A stretch of 64,000 bases of DNA from Antribacter soli. GTDB taxonomy: Bacteria > Actinomycetota > Actinomycetes > Actinomycetales > Cellulomonadaceae. Shown here piece after piece: positions 50,506 through 59,249 of this stretch. Each line of letters opens with the position of its first letter. The stretch's first letter is position 1. Under the pieces are notes generated by a model. It had not been told where the DNA came from. It did no database searches and worked only from the letters and a program-made list of their open reading frames with translations. Where the stretch lies: assembly GCF_021568775.1 (NCBI RefSeq), contig NZ_JAKGSG010000054.1, positions 1 to 64,000 on the forward strand, given 5' to 3'. The position numbers and the translations under genes are program-made.

Positions 50506-50871
50506 TCAGGCCGCCGCGTCCGTCAGCGACGTGGCGAGGCGGGTGAGGGCTCCGGGCATGAGCGCGTAGTAGGCCCACTTGCCGCGCTGTGTGCGGGTAA
50601 GGATGCCGGCCTCGACGAGGATCTTGAGGTGGTGGCTCACCGTCGGCTGGCTGAGCCCGATCGGCGCGGTCAGGTCGCAGACGCAGGCCTCGCCGCCGTC
50701 GTGCGCGGCGATGATCGAGACGAGCTGGACGCGCGCCGGGTCGGCCAGGGCCTTGAAGAGGTGCGCGAGCTCACGGGCGGTCTCCGCGTCGGCGGCCTCA
50801 CGGACCAGCGGCGCGCAGCATGCGCCGGAGGGGGCCGTCGTCACCGGGGTGAGCTCGAGCGTCGTAGACAT
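50506..50871 (-). CDS. arsR: ArsR-family metalloregulator, arsenic type
   Basis: This 121-residue winged-helix repressor has LAHLFKALADPARVQLVSII near residues 36-55, the metal site ACVCDLTAPIGLSQPTVSHH near 62-81 (the classic E-x-C-V-C-D-L As(III) motif shortened to A-C-V-C-D-L) and KILVEAGILTRTQRGKWAYY. A second Cys pair (GACCAP near 17) may supply the third thiolate. It represses until arsenite binds. It is divergent from a flavoprotein gene with an inverted repeat in the 83-bp spacer, so it controls both. No arsenite pump or arsenate reductase gene is in the window. Confidence 0.9.
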   Translation of the reverse strand: MSTTLELTPVTTAPSGACCAPLVREAADAETARELAHLFKALADPARVQLVSIIAAHDGGEACVCDLTAPIGLSQPTVSHHLKILVEAGILTRTQRGKWAYYALMPGALTRLATSLTDAAA

Positions 50872-50898
50872 GCCCCCATCTTGTCACGGATCGAAGTT

Positions 50899-50920
50899 TA
50901 TGGATACGTTGCATCCATGG
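50899..50920. promoter_or_regulatory. Candidate ArsR operator
   Basis: ATGGAT-ACGTTGC-ATCCAT (50900-50918) is an inverted repeat with perfect 6-bp arms in the spacer between arsR and the flavoprotein gene. It overlaps the likely arsR -10 (TAAACT on the minus strand). Confidence 0.6.
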
Positions 50921-50954
50921 CGACATCGAAGAACGTCGATCTGAGGAGGACGGC

Positions 50955-52382
50955 ATGACGACCCTGCCTGTGGTGGTCGTCGGTGCGGGCCCGGTGGGCC
51001 TGGCCGCGGCGGCGCACCTGCTGGAGCGCGGCCTGGAGCCGCTGGTGCTTGAGGCCGGGGACGGCCCGGGCGCCGCGGTGGCGAGCTGGGGCCACGTGCG
51101 CCTGTTCTCGCCGTGGCGGTACGACGTCGACACGGCCGCGGCCCGCATGCTCGCGCCGACCGGATGGACCGCACCGGACCCCGATGTCCTGCCCCTCGGT
51201 GCCGAGCTGGTGCGCGACTATCTGGCGCCGCTCGCCGCAACGCCGGGGCTGCGCGACCGGATCCGGTTCGGGACGAGGGTGACCGCGGTCGCCCGTGAGG
51301 GTGCGGACCGCACGCGGTCGGTGGGTCGCGACCGGCGCCCCTACCTGGTCCGCTCGGTCGACGCCGCGGGCGTGACCCGGGACGTCCTGGCGCGGGCGGT
51401 GATCGACGCCTCGGGCACGTTCGGGCAGCCGAACCCGGTCGGCGTGTCGGGACTGCCCGCCGTCGGCGAGACCGACGCCACCGCCTACCTGACCGGCCCG
51501 CTGCCCGACGTGCTCGGCGCCGACCGGGCGCGGTTCGCCGGCCGGCACACGCTCGTCGTCGGCATGGGGCACTCGGCGGCGAACACGTTGCTGTCCCTCA
51601 CCGAGCTCGCCAAGGCCGATCCGGGTACGCGGATCACGTGGGCGATACGCGGCGGGTCCGCCGTGCGCCTGTACGGCGGCGGTGAGGCGGACGAGCTACC
51701 GGCGCGGGGCCTTCTCGGAGTCCGGCTGCGCGAGGCGGTCGAGGCGGGACGGCTCGACCTGGTCACCCGGGTGGTCGTCGACCGGCTGGTGCCCGACGGC
51801 GACGTCGTCCGGGTCGTTGGCGCCGGCCGGCGCGACCAGGCCGACGGCGCCCTCGACCTGGCGGTGCACGCGATCGTCAACGCGACCGGGTTCCGCCCGG
51901 ACCTGGGCATGCTGCGCGAGGTGCGCCTGGACCTCGACCCCGTGGTCGAGGCGCCCGCCCGGCTGGCCCCGCTCATCGACCCGAACCTGCACTCGTGCGG
52001 GACCGTGCCGCCGCACGGCGAGTCGGTCCTGGCCCACCCGGACGAGGGCTTCTACCTGGCCGGCATGAAGTCGTACGGGCGGGCGCCCACGTTCCTGCTC
52101 GCCACCGGGTACGAGCAGGTGCGCTCGATCGCGGCGGCCATGGCCGGGGACCACGTAGCCGCGGACGCCGTCGAGCTGCAGCTGCCCGAGACCGGCGTGT
52201 GCTCCTCGGACCTGGCCCTGGCCTCGGACGGGCTGGCCGCCGGCGGGTGCTGCGGCACCCCGGCCGGGCCGCAGCTGGTCGAGCTCGGCGTGGGGGCGCC
52301 CGGCGTGCCGGTGGGCGCGGGGGCGAAGCCCGGGTTCGCCACCGGGGTGCTGCACGGCCGTTCGGGCGACCCGCTTGCCTGA
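50955..52382 (+). CDS. FAD-dependent oxidoreductase of the ArsO-like type
   Basis: This 475-residue flavoprotein has an N-terminal FAD fold (PVVVVGAGPVGLAAAAHLLE at residues 5-24), FSPWRYDVDTAA near 51, a second dinucleotide fold (TLVVGMGHSAANTLLSLTEL near 196) and the ATG motif (HAIVNATGFRPD near 304). The last 70 residues carry ETGVCSSDL and GGCCGTPAG, a Cys-rich tail seen in flavoproteins linked to ArsR regulators in actinomycetes. The three cysteines could bind or pass As(III). Strong ribosome site GAGGAGG. It is the probable target of the divergent ArsR. An exact arsenic reaction is not established for this type. Confidence 0.85.
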   Translation: MTTLPVVVVGAGPVGLAAAAHLLERGLEPLVLEAGDGPGAAVASWGHVRLFSPWRYDVDTAAARMLAPTGWTAPDPDVLPLGAELVRDYLAPLAATPGLRDRIRFGTRVTAVAREGADRTRSVGRDRRPYLVRSVDAAGVTRDVLARAVIDASGTFGQPNPVGVSGLPAVGETDATAYLTGPLPDVLGADRARFAGRHTLVVGMGHSAANTLLSLTELAKADPGTRITWAIRGGSAVRLYGGGEADELPARGLLGVRLREAVEAGRLDLVTRVVVDRLVPDGDVVRVVGAGRRDQADGALDLAVHAIVNATGFRPDLGMLREVRLDLDPVVEAPARLAPLIDPNLHSCGTVPPHGESVLAHPDEGFYLAGMKSYGRAPTFLLATGYEQVRSIAAAMAGDHVAADAVELQLPETGVCSSDLALASDGLAAGGCCGTPAGPQLVELGVGAPGVPVGAGAKPGFATGVLHGRSGDPLA

Positions 52383-52390
52383 CACGCCGG

Positions 52391-52423
52391 ACCCCGCGGT
52401 GACCGGACCGGGCACCGCGGGGT
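52391..52423. terminator. Terminator between the flavoprotein and AraC genes
   Basis: An 11-bp perfect stem (ACCCCGCGGTG / CACCGCGGGGT) with an 11-nt loop starts nine bases after the flavoprotein stop and is followed by TGCG. It lies between convergent genes. Confidence 0.75.
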
Positions 52424-52440
52424 TGCGCCGCCTCGTCATC

Positions 52441-53373
52441 TCAACCGTGCACCTGAGCGCGGTACTCACTCGGGCTCATCGAGTGGATGCGCCGGAACTG
52501 GCGGGAGAAGTACAGCGGGTCGGGGTATCCGACCTGCTGCCCGATCGAGCCGACGGTGCGGTCGGTGGTGTCGAGGAGCTCTCGCGCGGCCGCCATGCGC
52601 AGCCGGGTCTGGTACTCCAGCACGCCGAAGCCCGTCGCCCTGCGGAACAGCGCCGCGAAGTGGGACTGGCTGAACCCCGCCATCCCGGCGAGCTCCGGGA
52701 CGGAGATGCGCTCGGACACGTTGGCGCGCAGGAACTCCAGGGTGCTCTCGACCGGGTCGGTACCCTCAGCGCTGCCGGTCCGCTGGTCGGCGCCGATCAG
52801 CGCCAGCGCGTGCCAGGCCGCACCCGACGCGGCGACCAGGCTGGACATGGTCTCGTCGCGTTCCATGCGCCGTAGGACGGTGTCCATGAGAGCGACGACG
52901 CGCGGCGGGTCGCCGAGCCGGACGACCGGCCGCTGCACTGTCGCGGCCATGGTGGCGAACAACGCAGGGACAGCGTGACCGATGATGTGCATCCACCAGA
53001 TCGTCCATGGGTCGCCCGGGTCCGCTTCGTAGGTGTGCGGCTCGCCAGCAGGAATGACGAGCGCCTCCCCGGCTCGCACGTGGTGGACGCCGGAGCGCAG
53101 CGAGCAGGACCCTCGTCCGGCCACGCAGACCATGACGATGTTCTGCGGCGCACCCTGCGGCCTGGATCTGCCGTGCTGCGACGCACGCGGGAAGAAGCCC
53201 ACGTCGGTGACGAGCACCTGCGAGGTCGCCGGCCGACGCCGAGCGTCTGCCACGAGCGGACGAGGCAGGACTCGCATGCGTTGACCGGGAAACCCGTCCC
53301 GGATGCGCGAGGTCGCCGGAACCTCCGACGACGGGATCGTCGATTCGTCCATGTTCTTCGCAGGATCGGACAT
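52441..53373 (-). CDS. AraC-family regulator with cupin sensor, sugar-locus type
   Basis: This 310-residue regulator has a cupin-like N-domain (IVMVCVAGRGSCSLRSGVHH near residue 78, then VRAGEALVIPAGEPHTYEA) with the W-T-I-W-W-M-H block typical of AraC proteins controlling glycan use. The C-terminal double HTH comprises VPELAGMAGFSQSHFAALFR and SIGQQVGYPDPLYFSRQFRR. The ATG at 53373 is six bases after a TACCCT box on the minus strand, implying a leaderless mRNA. It is divergent from the DUF5107/glycosidase genes and is the obvious regulator of that pair. Confidence 0.9.
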   Translation of the reverse strand: MSDPAKNMDESTIPSSEVPATSRIRDGFPGQRMRVLPRPLVADARRRPATSQVLVTDVGFFPRASQHGRSRPQGAPQNIVMVCVAGRGSCSLRSGVHHVRAGEALVIPAGEPHTYEADPGDPWTIWWMHIIGHAVPALFATMAATVQRPVVRLGDPPRVVALMDTVLRRMERDETMSSLVAASGAAWHALALIGADQRTGSAEGTDPVESTLEFLRANVSERISVPELAGMAGFSQSHFAALFRRATGFGVLEYQTRLRMAAARELLDTTDRTVGSIGQQVGYPDPLYFSRQFRRIHSMSPSEYRAQVHG

Positions 53374-53379
53374 TCTCGG

Positions 53380-53402
53380 AGGGTACTGGACGCTCCTACG
53401 GT
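53380..53402. promoter_or_regulatory. Divergent leaderless promoters (AraC / DUF5107)
   Basis: On the minus strand TACCCT (53385-53380) ends six bases before ATG 53373. On the plus strand TACGGT (53397-53402) ends seven bases before ATG 53410. The two genes are only 36 bp apart, so their -35 regions must overlap each other's transcribed DNA. This suggests mutual interference or AraC control. Confidence 0.6.
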
Positions 53403-53409
53403 GATCGGC

Positions 53410-56400
53410 ATGCTCGAGGAAGAGTCCAGTCTCCATCTGCCGCCGGTCCCCGAGGACCAGGCCGGCGCGGCGGTCGCCGCCTGGCGTGAGCCCGTTCTCA
53501 TCGACACCTACGCACCGGCCCCGCCGGACCGCTATCCCGCCTACCTGGAGCACCGCGTCTACCAGGGTTCGTCGGGCCGGATCTACCCGCTGCCGTTCCA
53601 CGAGCGCATCGAGCCGGCGAAGCGGCCGCGCGCGTGGGACGCCATCCACGTGGAGAACGAGTGGGTCCGGCTCATGGTCCTGCCCGAGCTCGGCGGCCGC
53701 ATCCACGTCGGCCTCGACAAGTCCAACGGCTACGACTTCTTCTACCGCAACAACGTCATCAAGCCGGCCCTAGTGGGCCTCGCCGGACCGTGGATCTCCG
53801 GCGGCGTCGAGTTCAACTGGCCTCAGCACCACCGGCCGGCCACGTTCCTTCCCGTCGACTCGTTCATCGAGCACGAGGACGACGGCGCGGTGACCGTGTG
53901 GTGCTCCGACCTCGACCCGTTCGCCCGGATGAAGGGCATGCACGGCATCCGTCTGCGGCCGGGAAGCAACCTCGTCGAGGTGCGCGGGCGGCTGTTCAAC
54001 CGCACGCAGGACGTGCAGACCTTCCTGTGGTGGGCCAATGCCGCCGCTCGGGCGAACGACGACTACCAGTCCTTCTTCCCGACCGACGTCCGCTTCGTGG
54101 CCGACCACGCCAAGCGCGCGGTGACGGCCTTCCCCCAGGCAGACCGGCCGTACTATGGCGTCGACTACCCCGCCCGGGTCGGCCCGGCGCGCCCCGACGC
54201 CGACCGCCTCGACCGGTACCGCAACATCCCCGTCCCGACGTCGTACATGTGCCTGGGCAGCCAGGACGACTTCTTCGGCGGGTACGACCACGGCGTCGGT
54301 GGGGGGTTCGTCCACTGGGCCGACCACCGCATCGCACCGGGCAAGAAGCAGTGGACCTGGGGCAGCTCGCCGTTCGGCCGGGCATGGGACGCCAACCTCA
54401 CGGACGGTGACGGTCCCTACGTCGAGCTGATGGCCGGGGTGTACACCGACAACCAGCCCGACTTCACGTTCCTCGCCCCGGGGGAGACCAAGGCGTTCAG
54501 CCAGTTCTGGTACCCGTTCCGGCTCGTGGGCCCGGTCCACCAGGCGACCCTGGACGCCGCGGTCCGCCTCGACATCAGCCCCGGGCCGGACCCGCAGCAC
54601 GGCCGCGGGGACGACGACGCCGGCTCCGCGGGCGCCGTCACGCACGTGCGGGTCGGGGCCGCGTTCACCTCCGCGCGGCGCGACGTCGAACTGCGCCTGA
54701 CCGACCCGCACGGCGAGGTCGTGTGGTCCGTACGCACCGACGTCGACCCGGCCCGCCCGGTCGTGAAGCGGCTGCAGCTCCCCGGCGCGTACGCCGCGAC
54801 GGCGCTGACGCTCGCGGTGAGCCACGAGGGCACCGAGCTCGTACGCTGGCGGCACCGCGAGGCGCCGGCCGACGTCGTCGGTCCCGAGCCCGCCCGTGAG
54901 CCCGCCGCCCCGGAGGCCGTCGCGACGGTCGAGGAGCTGCACCTCACGGCGACCCACCTGGAGCAGTACCGGCACGCGACGCGGTCGCCGGAGCCGTACT
55001 GGCTCGAGGCCCTGCGCCGGGACCCGCAGGACAGCCGCGCCAACGTCGCCCTCGGCGTCCGGCGTCTGCGCTCCGGGCGGTACGACGAGGCCGAGCGCCA
55101 CCTGCGCGCCGCCGTCGCGCGCCTGACCCGCCTCAACCCCAATCCCGCGGACGGCGAGGCGTTCTACCAGCTCGCGCGTGTGCTCGAGCGTACGGGCCGC
55201 CCGACCGAGGCGTACGACGCCTACGGCAAGGCCGCCTGGACCGCCGCCTGGCGGTCGCCGGCCTGGCTCGCCATGGCCCGCCTGGACGCCGCCCGTGGCG
55301 ACCACGACGCCGCCCTGGCCCGGGCGCGTGACGTGATCGCGGTAGACCACGGTCAGCTCCAGGCCCGCGCGGTCGCCGTGCTCGCGTTGCGGCGCACCGG
55401 CCGGGCCGCCGAGGCGGACGAGCTGCTCCGCGGGACGACGGCGATCGACCCCCTGGACTGGTGGGCGCGCGACCTCGCGGGCGACCCGGTCGACGCCGAC
55501 GCCCCGACCTGCGTGGACATCGCGCTCGAGTACGTCTCGGTCGGCGAGCTGGACAGCGCCCTGCGGCTGCTGGAGCGCGCGGCCGGGCTGCCCACCGCCG
55601 CTGGGCAGGTCAACGTGGCGCCGCTGGCCCTCTACCACCGTGCCGACCTGCTGCGCCAGGCCCGACGCGCCACCGAGGCCGAGCAGGCGCACGCCGCCGC
55701 GCGCTCGGCCGACCTCACCTACTGTCTGGCCTCGCGGCCGGACGACGCCGACATGCTGCGCCGCACCTGCGCCGCACGGCCCGGCGACTCGCGCGCCTGG
55801 GCGCTGCTGGGTCACTGGCTCTACGCCGAGCACCGCCACGACGACGCGGTCGACGCGTGGCGCCGGTCGGTCGACCTCGACGGGGGCGACGCCGTCGTGC
55901 GGAGGAACCTTGCCGTCGCGACAGTGAACGTGCTCGGGCGACCCGACGAGGCCGCGTACTGGTACGAGCGTGCGCTCGAGGTGTCGCCGGACGACCCCCG
56001 GCTCGTGTACGAGTCCGACCAGCTGGCGAATCGGGCCGGCGCGCCTCCGCAGGAGCGCCTGGACCGGTTCACGTCGCTCCGGCACGTCGTCGAGCAACGC
56101 GACGACCTGACGATCACGCGTGCCGAGCTCCTGACCGCGCTCGAGCGCGCCGACGAGGCGTTGGAGGTGCTGCGCCGACGCCGCTTCCAGCCGTGGGAGG
56201 GCGGTGAGGGCCGCGTGCTCGGCGCGTGGGACGAGGCGCTGCTCGCCCTCGCCCGCCGCGCCCTGACGGACGCCGACCCGCAGCGTGCGGTCGCTCTGCT
56301 CGAAGAGGCGTTCGCGCCGCCCGCGACCCTCGGCGAGGGCCGCCACCCGCTCGCCAACTGCTCGCACCTGTGGCTGACGCTCGGCGACGCACGAGACGCC

Positions 56401-56880
56401 GCCGGCGACCCCGACGGGGCACGCGAGGCCTGGAGGCAGGCCGCAGGGTTCGCCGGCGACTTCCGGACCATGAGCGCGATGCCGTACTCGGAGATGACGT
56501 ACTACTCCGTGCTGGCCGGCCGCCGCCTGCGGGACACGGCCACGGAAGCCGTGCTCGTCGACGGGCTCGCGGCGTACGTCCGGGAGCTGCAGGACGAGCC
56601 GGCGACGGTCGACTACTTCGCTACGTCGCTGCCCGCGATGCTGCTGTTCACCGAGGACGTCCAGGCCACCGCCGACACCACCGTCCTGCTGCTCCAGGCC
56701 CAGCTCGCCGCGCTGGCCGGTGCGCGGGACCGCGCGGCCGAGCTCCTCGCCCGCGTCCTCGACCGCGACCCGGTGCGCGTGCGTGCGCTCGACGTCCGGC
56801 GGCAGCTCGCCGCCGCGTCTGCGGGCACCACTGCGACGCGGCACTCCCCGCGATCAGCCTCGACCTACCGAAAGGCATGA
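53410..56880 (+). CDS. DUF5107 domain protein with TPR repeats
   Basis: This 1,156-residue cytoplasmic protein has an N-terminal DUF5107 region over about residues 25-390. Key blocks are RVYQGSSGRIYPLPFHERIE near 48, MVLPELGGRIHVGLDKSNGY near 88 and GGVEFNWPQHHRPATFLPVD near 132, in an aldose-epimerase/galactose-mutarotase-like superfold with conserved His. A TPR superhelix follows (about 520-1120) with units such as ALRRDPQDSRANVALGVRRL and AAYWYERALEVSPDDPRLVY. ATG 53410 follows a TACGGT box. GTG 53401 in the same frame is possible but overlaps the box. These proteins occur in glycan-utilisation loci and their reaction is unknown. Here it is followed by a cellulase-like glycosidase. Confidence 0.85.
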   Translation: MLEEESSLHLPPVPEDQAGAAVAAWREPVLIDTYAPAPPDRYPAYLEHRVYQGSSGRIYPLPFHERIEPAKRPRAWDAIHVENEWVRLMVLPELGGRIHVGLDKSNGYDFFYRNNVIKPALVGLAGPWISGGVEFNWPQHHRPATFLPVDSFIEHEDDGAVTVWCSDLDPFARMKGMHGIRLRPGSNLVEVRGRLFNRTQDVQTFLWWANAAARANDDYQSFFPTDVRFVADHAKRAVTAFPQADRPYYGVDYPARVGPARPDADRLDRYRNIPVPTSYMCLGSQDDFFGGYDHGVGGGFVHWADHRIAPGKKQWTWGSSPFGRAWDANLTDGDGPYVELMAGVYTDNQPDFTFLAPGETKAFSQFWYPFRLVGPVHQATLDAAVRLDISPGPDPQHGRGDDDAGSAGAVTHVRVGAAFTSARRDVELRLTDPHGEVVWSVRTDVDPARPVVKRLQLPGAYAATALTLAVSHEGTELVRWRHREAPADVVGPEPAREPAAPEAVATVEELHLTATHLEQYRHATRSPEPYWLEALRRDPQDSRANVALGVRRLRSGRYDEAERHLRAAVARLTRLNPNPADGEAFYQLARVLERTGRPTEAYDAYGKAAWTAAWRSPAWLAMARLDAARGDHDAALARARDVIAVDHGQLQARAVAVLALRRTGRAAEADELLRGTTAIDPLDWWARDLAGDPVDADAPTCVDIALEYVSVGELDSALRLLERAAGLPTAAGQVNVAPLALYHRADLLRQARRATEAEQAHAAARSADLTYCLASRPDDADMLRRTCAARPGDSRAWALLGHWLYAEHRHDDAVDAWRRSVDLDGGDAVVRRNLAVATVNVLGRPDEAAYWYERALEVSPDDPRLVYESDQLANRAGAPPQERLDRFTSLRHVVEQRDDLTITRAELLTALERADEALEVLRRRRFQPWEGGEGRVLGAWDEALLALARRALTDADPQRAVALLEEAFAPPATLGEGRHPLANCSHLWLTLGDARDAAGDPDGAREAWRQAAGFAGDFRTMSAMPYSEMTYYSVLAGRRLRDTATEAVLVDGLAAYVRELQDEPATVDYFATSLPAMLLFTEDVQATADTTVLLLQAQLAALAGARDRAAELLARVLDRDPVRVRALDVRRQLAAASAGTTATRHSPRSASTYRKA

Positions 56881-56883
56881 ACC

Positions 56884-58173
56884 TTGTCCCTCATGCACCC
56901 CTCGGGGGTTCCCCAGCATCTCCCGCCGCGCCTGACGATCACGTTGTGGGACTTCACCTGGTACACCCAGACCACCCCCGGCGAGCCCTTCGCCGACCTC
57001 GACGCCGCGTTCGAGCAGGCCGTCGAGCGCGGCTACAACACGGTGCGCATCTGTGCGATGCCGTTCCTGCTCTTCGGCGACCACGGCATCGACACCACGG
57101 CCTTGCGGTTCACCGGGCTCGGCGGTGACGTCGGAGTCCGGACCCGGTGGTACGACGTCGCCGGAGGTGCCGTCCTCGACGGCCGGGCACACCTCGCGGA
57201 GCTCTTCCGCGCGGCACGGCGCCACGGCTGCTACGTGATCCTGTCGTCCTGGGAGTACCAGCAGAGCCCCGCCTTCCTCGAGGGGTCCGAGTGGTACGAC
57301 GCCCTCCTGGCCGTCCCGCCGGACGACCGGCACACGGTCATGGCCGATGCGATGGGCGAGCTGGTGCAGTGGCTCAAGGACGAGGACCTAGCCGACAACA
57401 TCGCCTATGCCGAGCTGCACAACGAGGTCGACCTCAGCCGCCTCACCCTTGCCGGCGGGGGGAGCCAGCAGGACCCCTACCGGCTGCAGCGACCGTACGT
57501 CGAGGTCGCCGTCGCGCGCATGCGCGAGCGCCACCCCGACGTTCTCGCGACGAGCTGCTACGGCATCCCGCCGCACCTCGACATGGCGGCGGTGCCGGGC
57601 AACGGTCAGGTCGCCCACTTCCACGTCTACGTCTACGGGGTCCTCGGGGCGCTGGAACGCTGGGCCGGCGTCCGCGCCACCTCCGGCTTCCCCTCCCCGG
57701 AGCTCCGCTCGCTGCTGCGGGACGACGCGCCAGACGTCGCCTCCTACGAGGGCAGGGTCGAGCCGTGGCGTCTGTCGGCGACCGGGGTGTCGACCAGCAT
57801 GTTCTTCAGCTACGACTGGGTGGACACCACGCGCTGGGACACCTGGCTCTACGAGAACTACGTGCGGTGGCACGAGGCCATGACCCAGGCGCTCGACGAC
57901 CGGCTCGAGGTCCTTGCACGCTTCGCCGAGCGGACCGCGGCCCCGCTCGTCATCGGCGAGGGCTGGATCGGGTACACGCCCCTGCTGGCCGAGTTCGAGG
58001 ACGGTCCGGTCGGCCGGACCCTCGCGGAGCACGCCATGACCCGGTGCATCGAGCACGGAGCCTGGGGCGCAGTCGTCGGGTCGAACTCGGCCCCGCACCA
58101 CCCCGGGTGGGCGAACGTCGAGTGGCAGCAGCGATGGAACCGGCGCCTGCTCCTCGGTGACACGCGTGCCTGA
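56884..58173 (+). CDS. Cellulase-like (GH5-type TIM barrel) intracellular glycosidase
   Basis: This 429-residue protein has no signal peptide and resembles cellulase-like family proteins. Evidence is LTITLWDFTWYTQTTPGEPF near residue 17, YVILSSWEYQQSPAF near 117, YAELHNEVDLSRLT near 174 (acid/base Glu as H-N-E) and LVIGEGWIGYTPLL near 356 (likely nucleophile Glu). The start is TTG 56884, eight bases after the site GAAAGG. The ATG at 56893 is the next choice. The ATG at 56877 is out of frame. It is three bases from the DUF5107 gene, so the two are co-expressed and probably act on the same imported oligosaccharide. Confidence 0.85.
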   Translation: MSLMHPSGVPQHLPPRLTITLWDFTWYTQTTPGEPFADLDAAFEQAVERGYNTVRICAMPFLLFGDHGIDTTALRFTGLGGDVGVRTRWYDVAGGAVLDGRAHLAELFRAARRHGCYVILSSWEYQQSPAFLEGSEWYDALLAVPPDDRHTVMADAMGELVQWLKDEDLADNIAYAELHNEVDLSRLTLAGGGSQQDPYRLQRPYVEVAVARMRERHPDVLATSCYGIPPHLDMAAVPGNGQVAHFHVYVYGVLGALERWAGVRATSGFPSPELRSLLRDDAPDVASYEGRVEPWRLSATGVSTSMFFSYDWVDTTRWDTWLYENYVRWHEAMTQALDDRLEVLARFAERTAAPLVIGEGWIGYTPLLAEFEDGPVGRTLAEHAMTRCIEHGAWGAVVGSNSAPHHPGWANVEWQQRWNRRLLLGDTRA

Positions 58174-58211
58174 GCAGCCGCATCAGCGCAGCGGTGCCGG
58201 TGCGCCGGTGA

Positions 58212-58637
58212 CTACTGCGCGACCGGCACGGTCACCGCGACGACGAACGCAAGGATCGCGAGCACGAGTGCGACCGGCGTCATCACGTACCGCTCCGGCT
58301 TGGACCGGGAGATCGCGTTCATGATCACGCCCAGGGCGAGGAAGCCGAACACCACCCACATCCCGACCTGCGACGCCGCGTTCGGCACGACGTCGATCAC
58401 GCTGCCCAGATCGAGGGCCAGCAGCGCGAGAACCGCGTAGACCAGGACCGAGATGCCGGAGCCGATCCGATACCCGACGGGCAGCACCCCGGGATGCCGG
58501 CCACCCCAGGCGAACCGCCCCCACGGTGCACCGAAGGCGAGCGCGAGCTGGAAGACGACCAGCCCGCCGATGACGACGGCGAAGAGGATGGCGGCGATCA
58601 CGATGGGAGCATAAGCGACATCGCCGGTGTCACCCAT
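58212..58637 (-). CDS. Small four-helix membrane protein
   Basis: This 141-residue integral membrane protein has four helices (PIVIAAILFAVVIGGLVVFQ, GISVLVYAVLALLALDLGSV, QVGMWVVFGFLALGVIMNAI and TPVALVLAILAFVVAVTVPV). A conserved-looking loop is APWGRFAWGGRHPGVLPVGY near residues 37-56. The W-G-x-x-A-W-G-G block is widespread in uncharacterised actinobacterial membrane proteins. It is divergent from a DHFR-like reductase with only 17 bp between the start codons. Function unknown. Confidence 0.8.
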   Translation of the reverse strand: MGDTGDVAYAPIVIAAILFAVVIGGLVVFQLALAFGAPWGRFAWGGRHPGVLPVGYRIGSGISVLVYAVLALLALDLGSVIDVVPNAASQVGMWVVFGFLALGVIMNAISRSKPERYVMTPVALVLAILAFVVAVTVPVAQ

Positions 58638-58654
58638 CGCGGTACTCTTGCGAA

Positions 58655-59203
58655 ATGCGACCCCTCCGGTATTCCATCAACGTCACACTGGACGGGTGCT
58701 GCGATCATCGTGCAATCCCTGCGGACGAAGAATTGCATCGTCACGCGGTCGAGAACCTCAGCCGGGCCGATGCCCTTCTCTTTGGCCGAGTGACTTACGA
58801 AATGATGGAATCAGCGTGGCGTCCGCCGGCTCCGACCGGAGCGAGACCTGATTGGACGGAACCCTTCGCCCGGACGATCAACGCGGCAAAGAAGTACGTC
58901 GTGTCGAGCACCCTGGAGCAGGTCGACTGGAACGCGGAACTCGTGCGCGCGGATCTGGGCGAGGCCGTTCAGCGGCTCAAGGAGGAGTCGGGCAAGGGAC
59001 TGTTCGTCGGAGGTGTGAAGCTCCCACTGGCGCTGACGGAGCTGGGATTGATCGATGAGTACGAGTTCGTGGTGCATCCCAGGCTCGCGGGGCACGGACC
59101 GACGTTGTTCGCGGGGCTGTCGAAATATGTCGACCTGTTGCTCGTGAGCCGGCTGGAGTTCGGCTCGGGGGCAATGGCGATGCGGTACGAGCCGAGAAGG
59201 TAG
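58655..59203 (+). CDS. Dihydrofolate-reductase/RibD-C-family protein
   Basis: This 182-residue cytoplasmic NADPH-dependent reductase-like protein belongs to the YwjB/YyaP type (RibD C-terminal domain). It shows RYSINVTLDGCCDH near residue 5, ALLFGRVTYEMMESAWRP near 40, KKYVVSSTLEQVDWNAEL near 78, GKGLFVGGVKLPLALTELGL near 111 and YEFVVHPRLAGHGPTLFAGL near 131. It keeps the (G)-G fold motifs for NADPH, but its substrate is unknown. A TACTCT box ends six bases before the ATG, so the transcript is predicted leaderless. The promoter lies inside the 17-bp gap to the divergent membrane-protein gene. Confidence 0.9.
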   Translation: MRPLRYSINVTLDGCCDHRAIPADEELHRHAVENLSRADALLFGRVTYEMMESAWRPPAPTGARPDWTEPFARTINAAKKYVVSSTLEQVDWNAELVRADLGEAVQRLKEESGKGLFVGGVKLPLALTELGLIDEYEFVVHPRLAGHGPTLFAGLSKYVDLLLVSRLEFGSGAMAMRYEPRR

Positions 59204-59249
59204 CCATCGCACCGCCGCCATTCATCGTTGCCCCGGTATCGAGGTCATT

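Noticed and set aside
53770-56844. A 1,024-codon minus-strand open frame
   Set aside because: It is entirely opposite the DUF5107-TPR gene, which has clear domains. The minus reading is a by-product of codon bias.
56877-57128. ATG at 56877 overlapping the DUF5107 stop as the start of the glycosidase
   Set aside because: It opens a different frame without family motifs. The glycosidase frame starts at TTG 56884 or ATG 56893.
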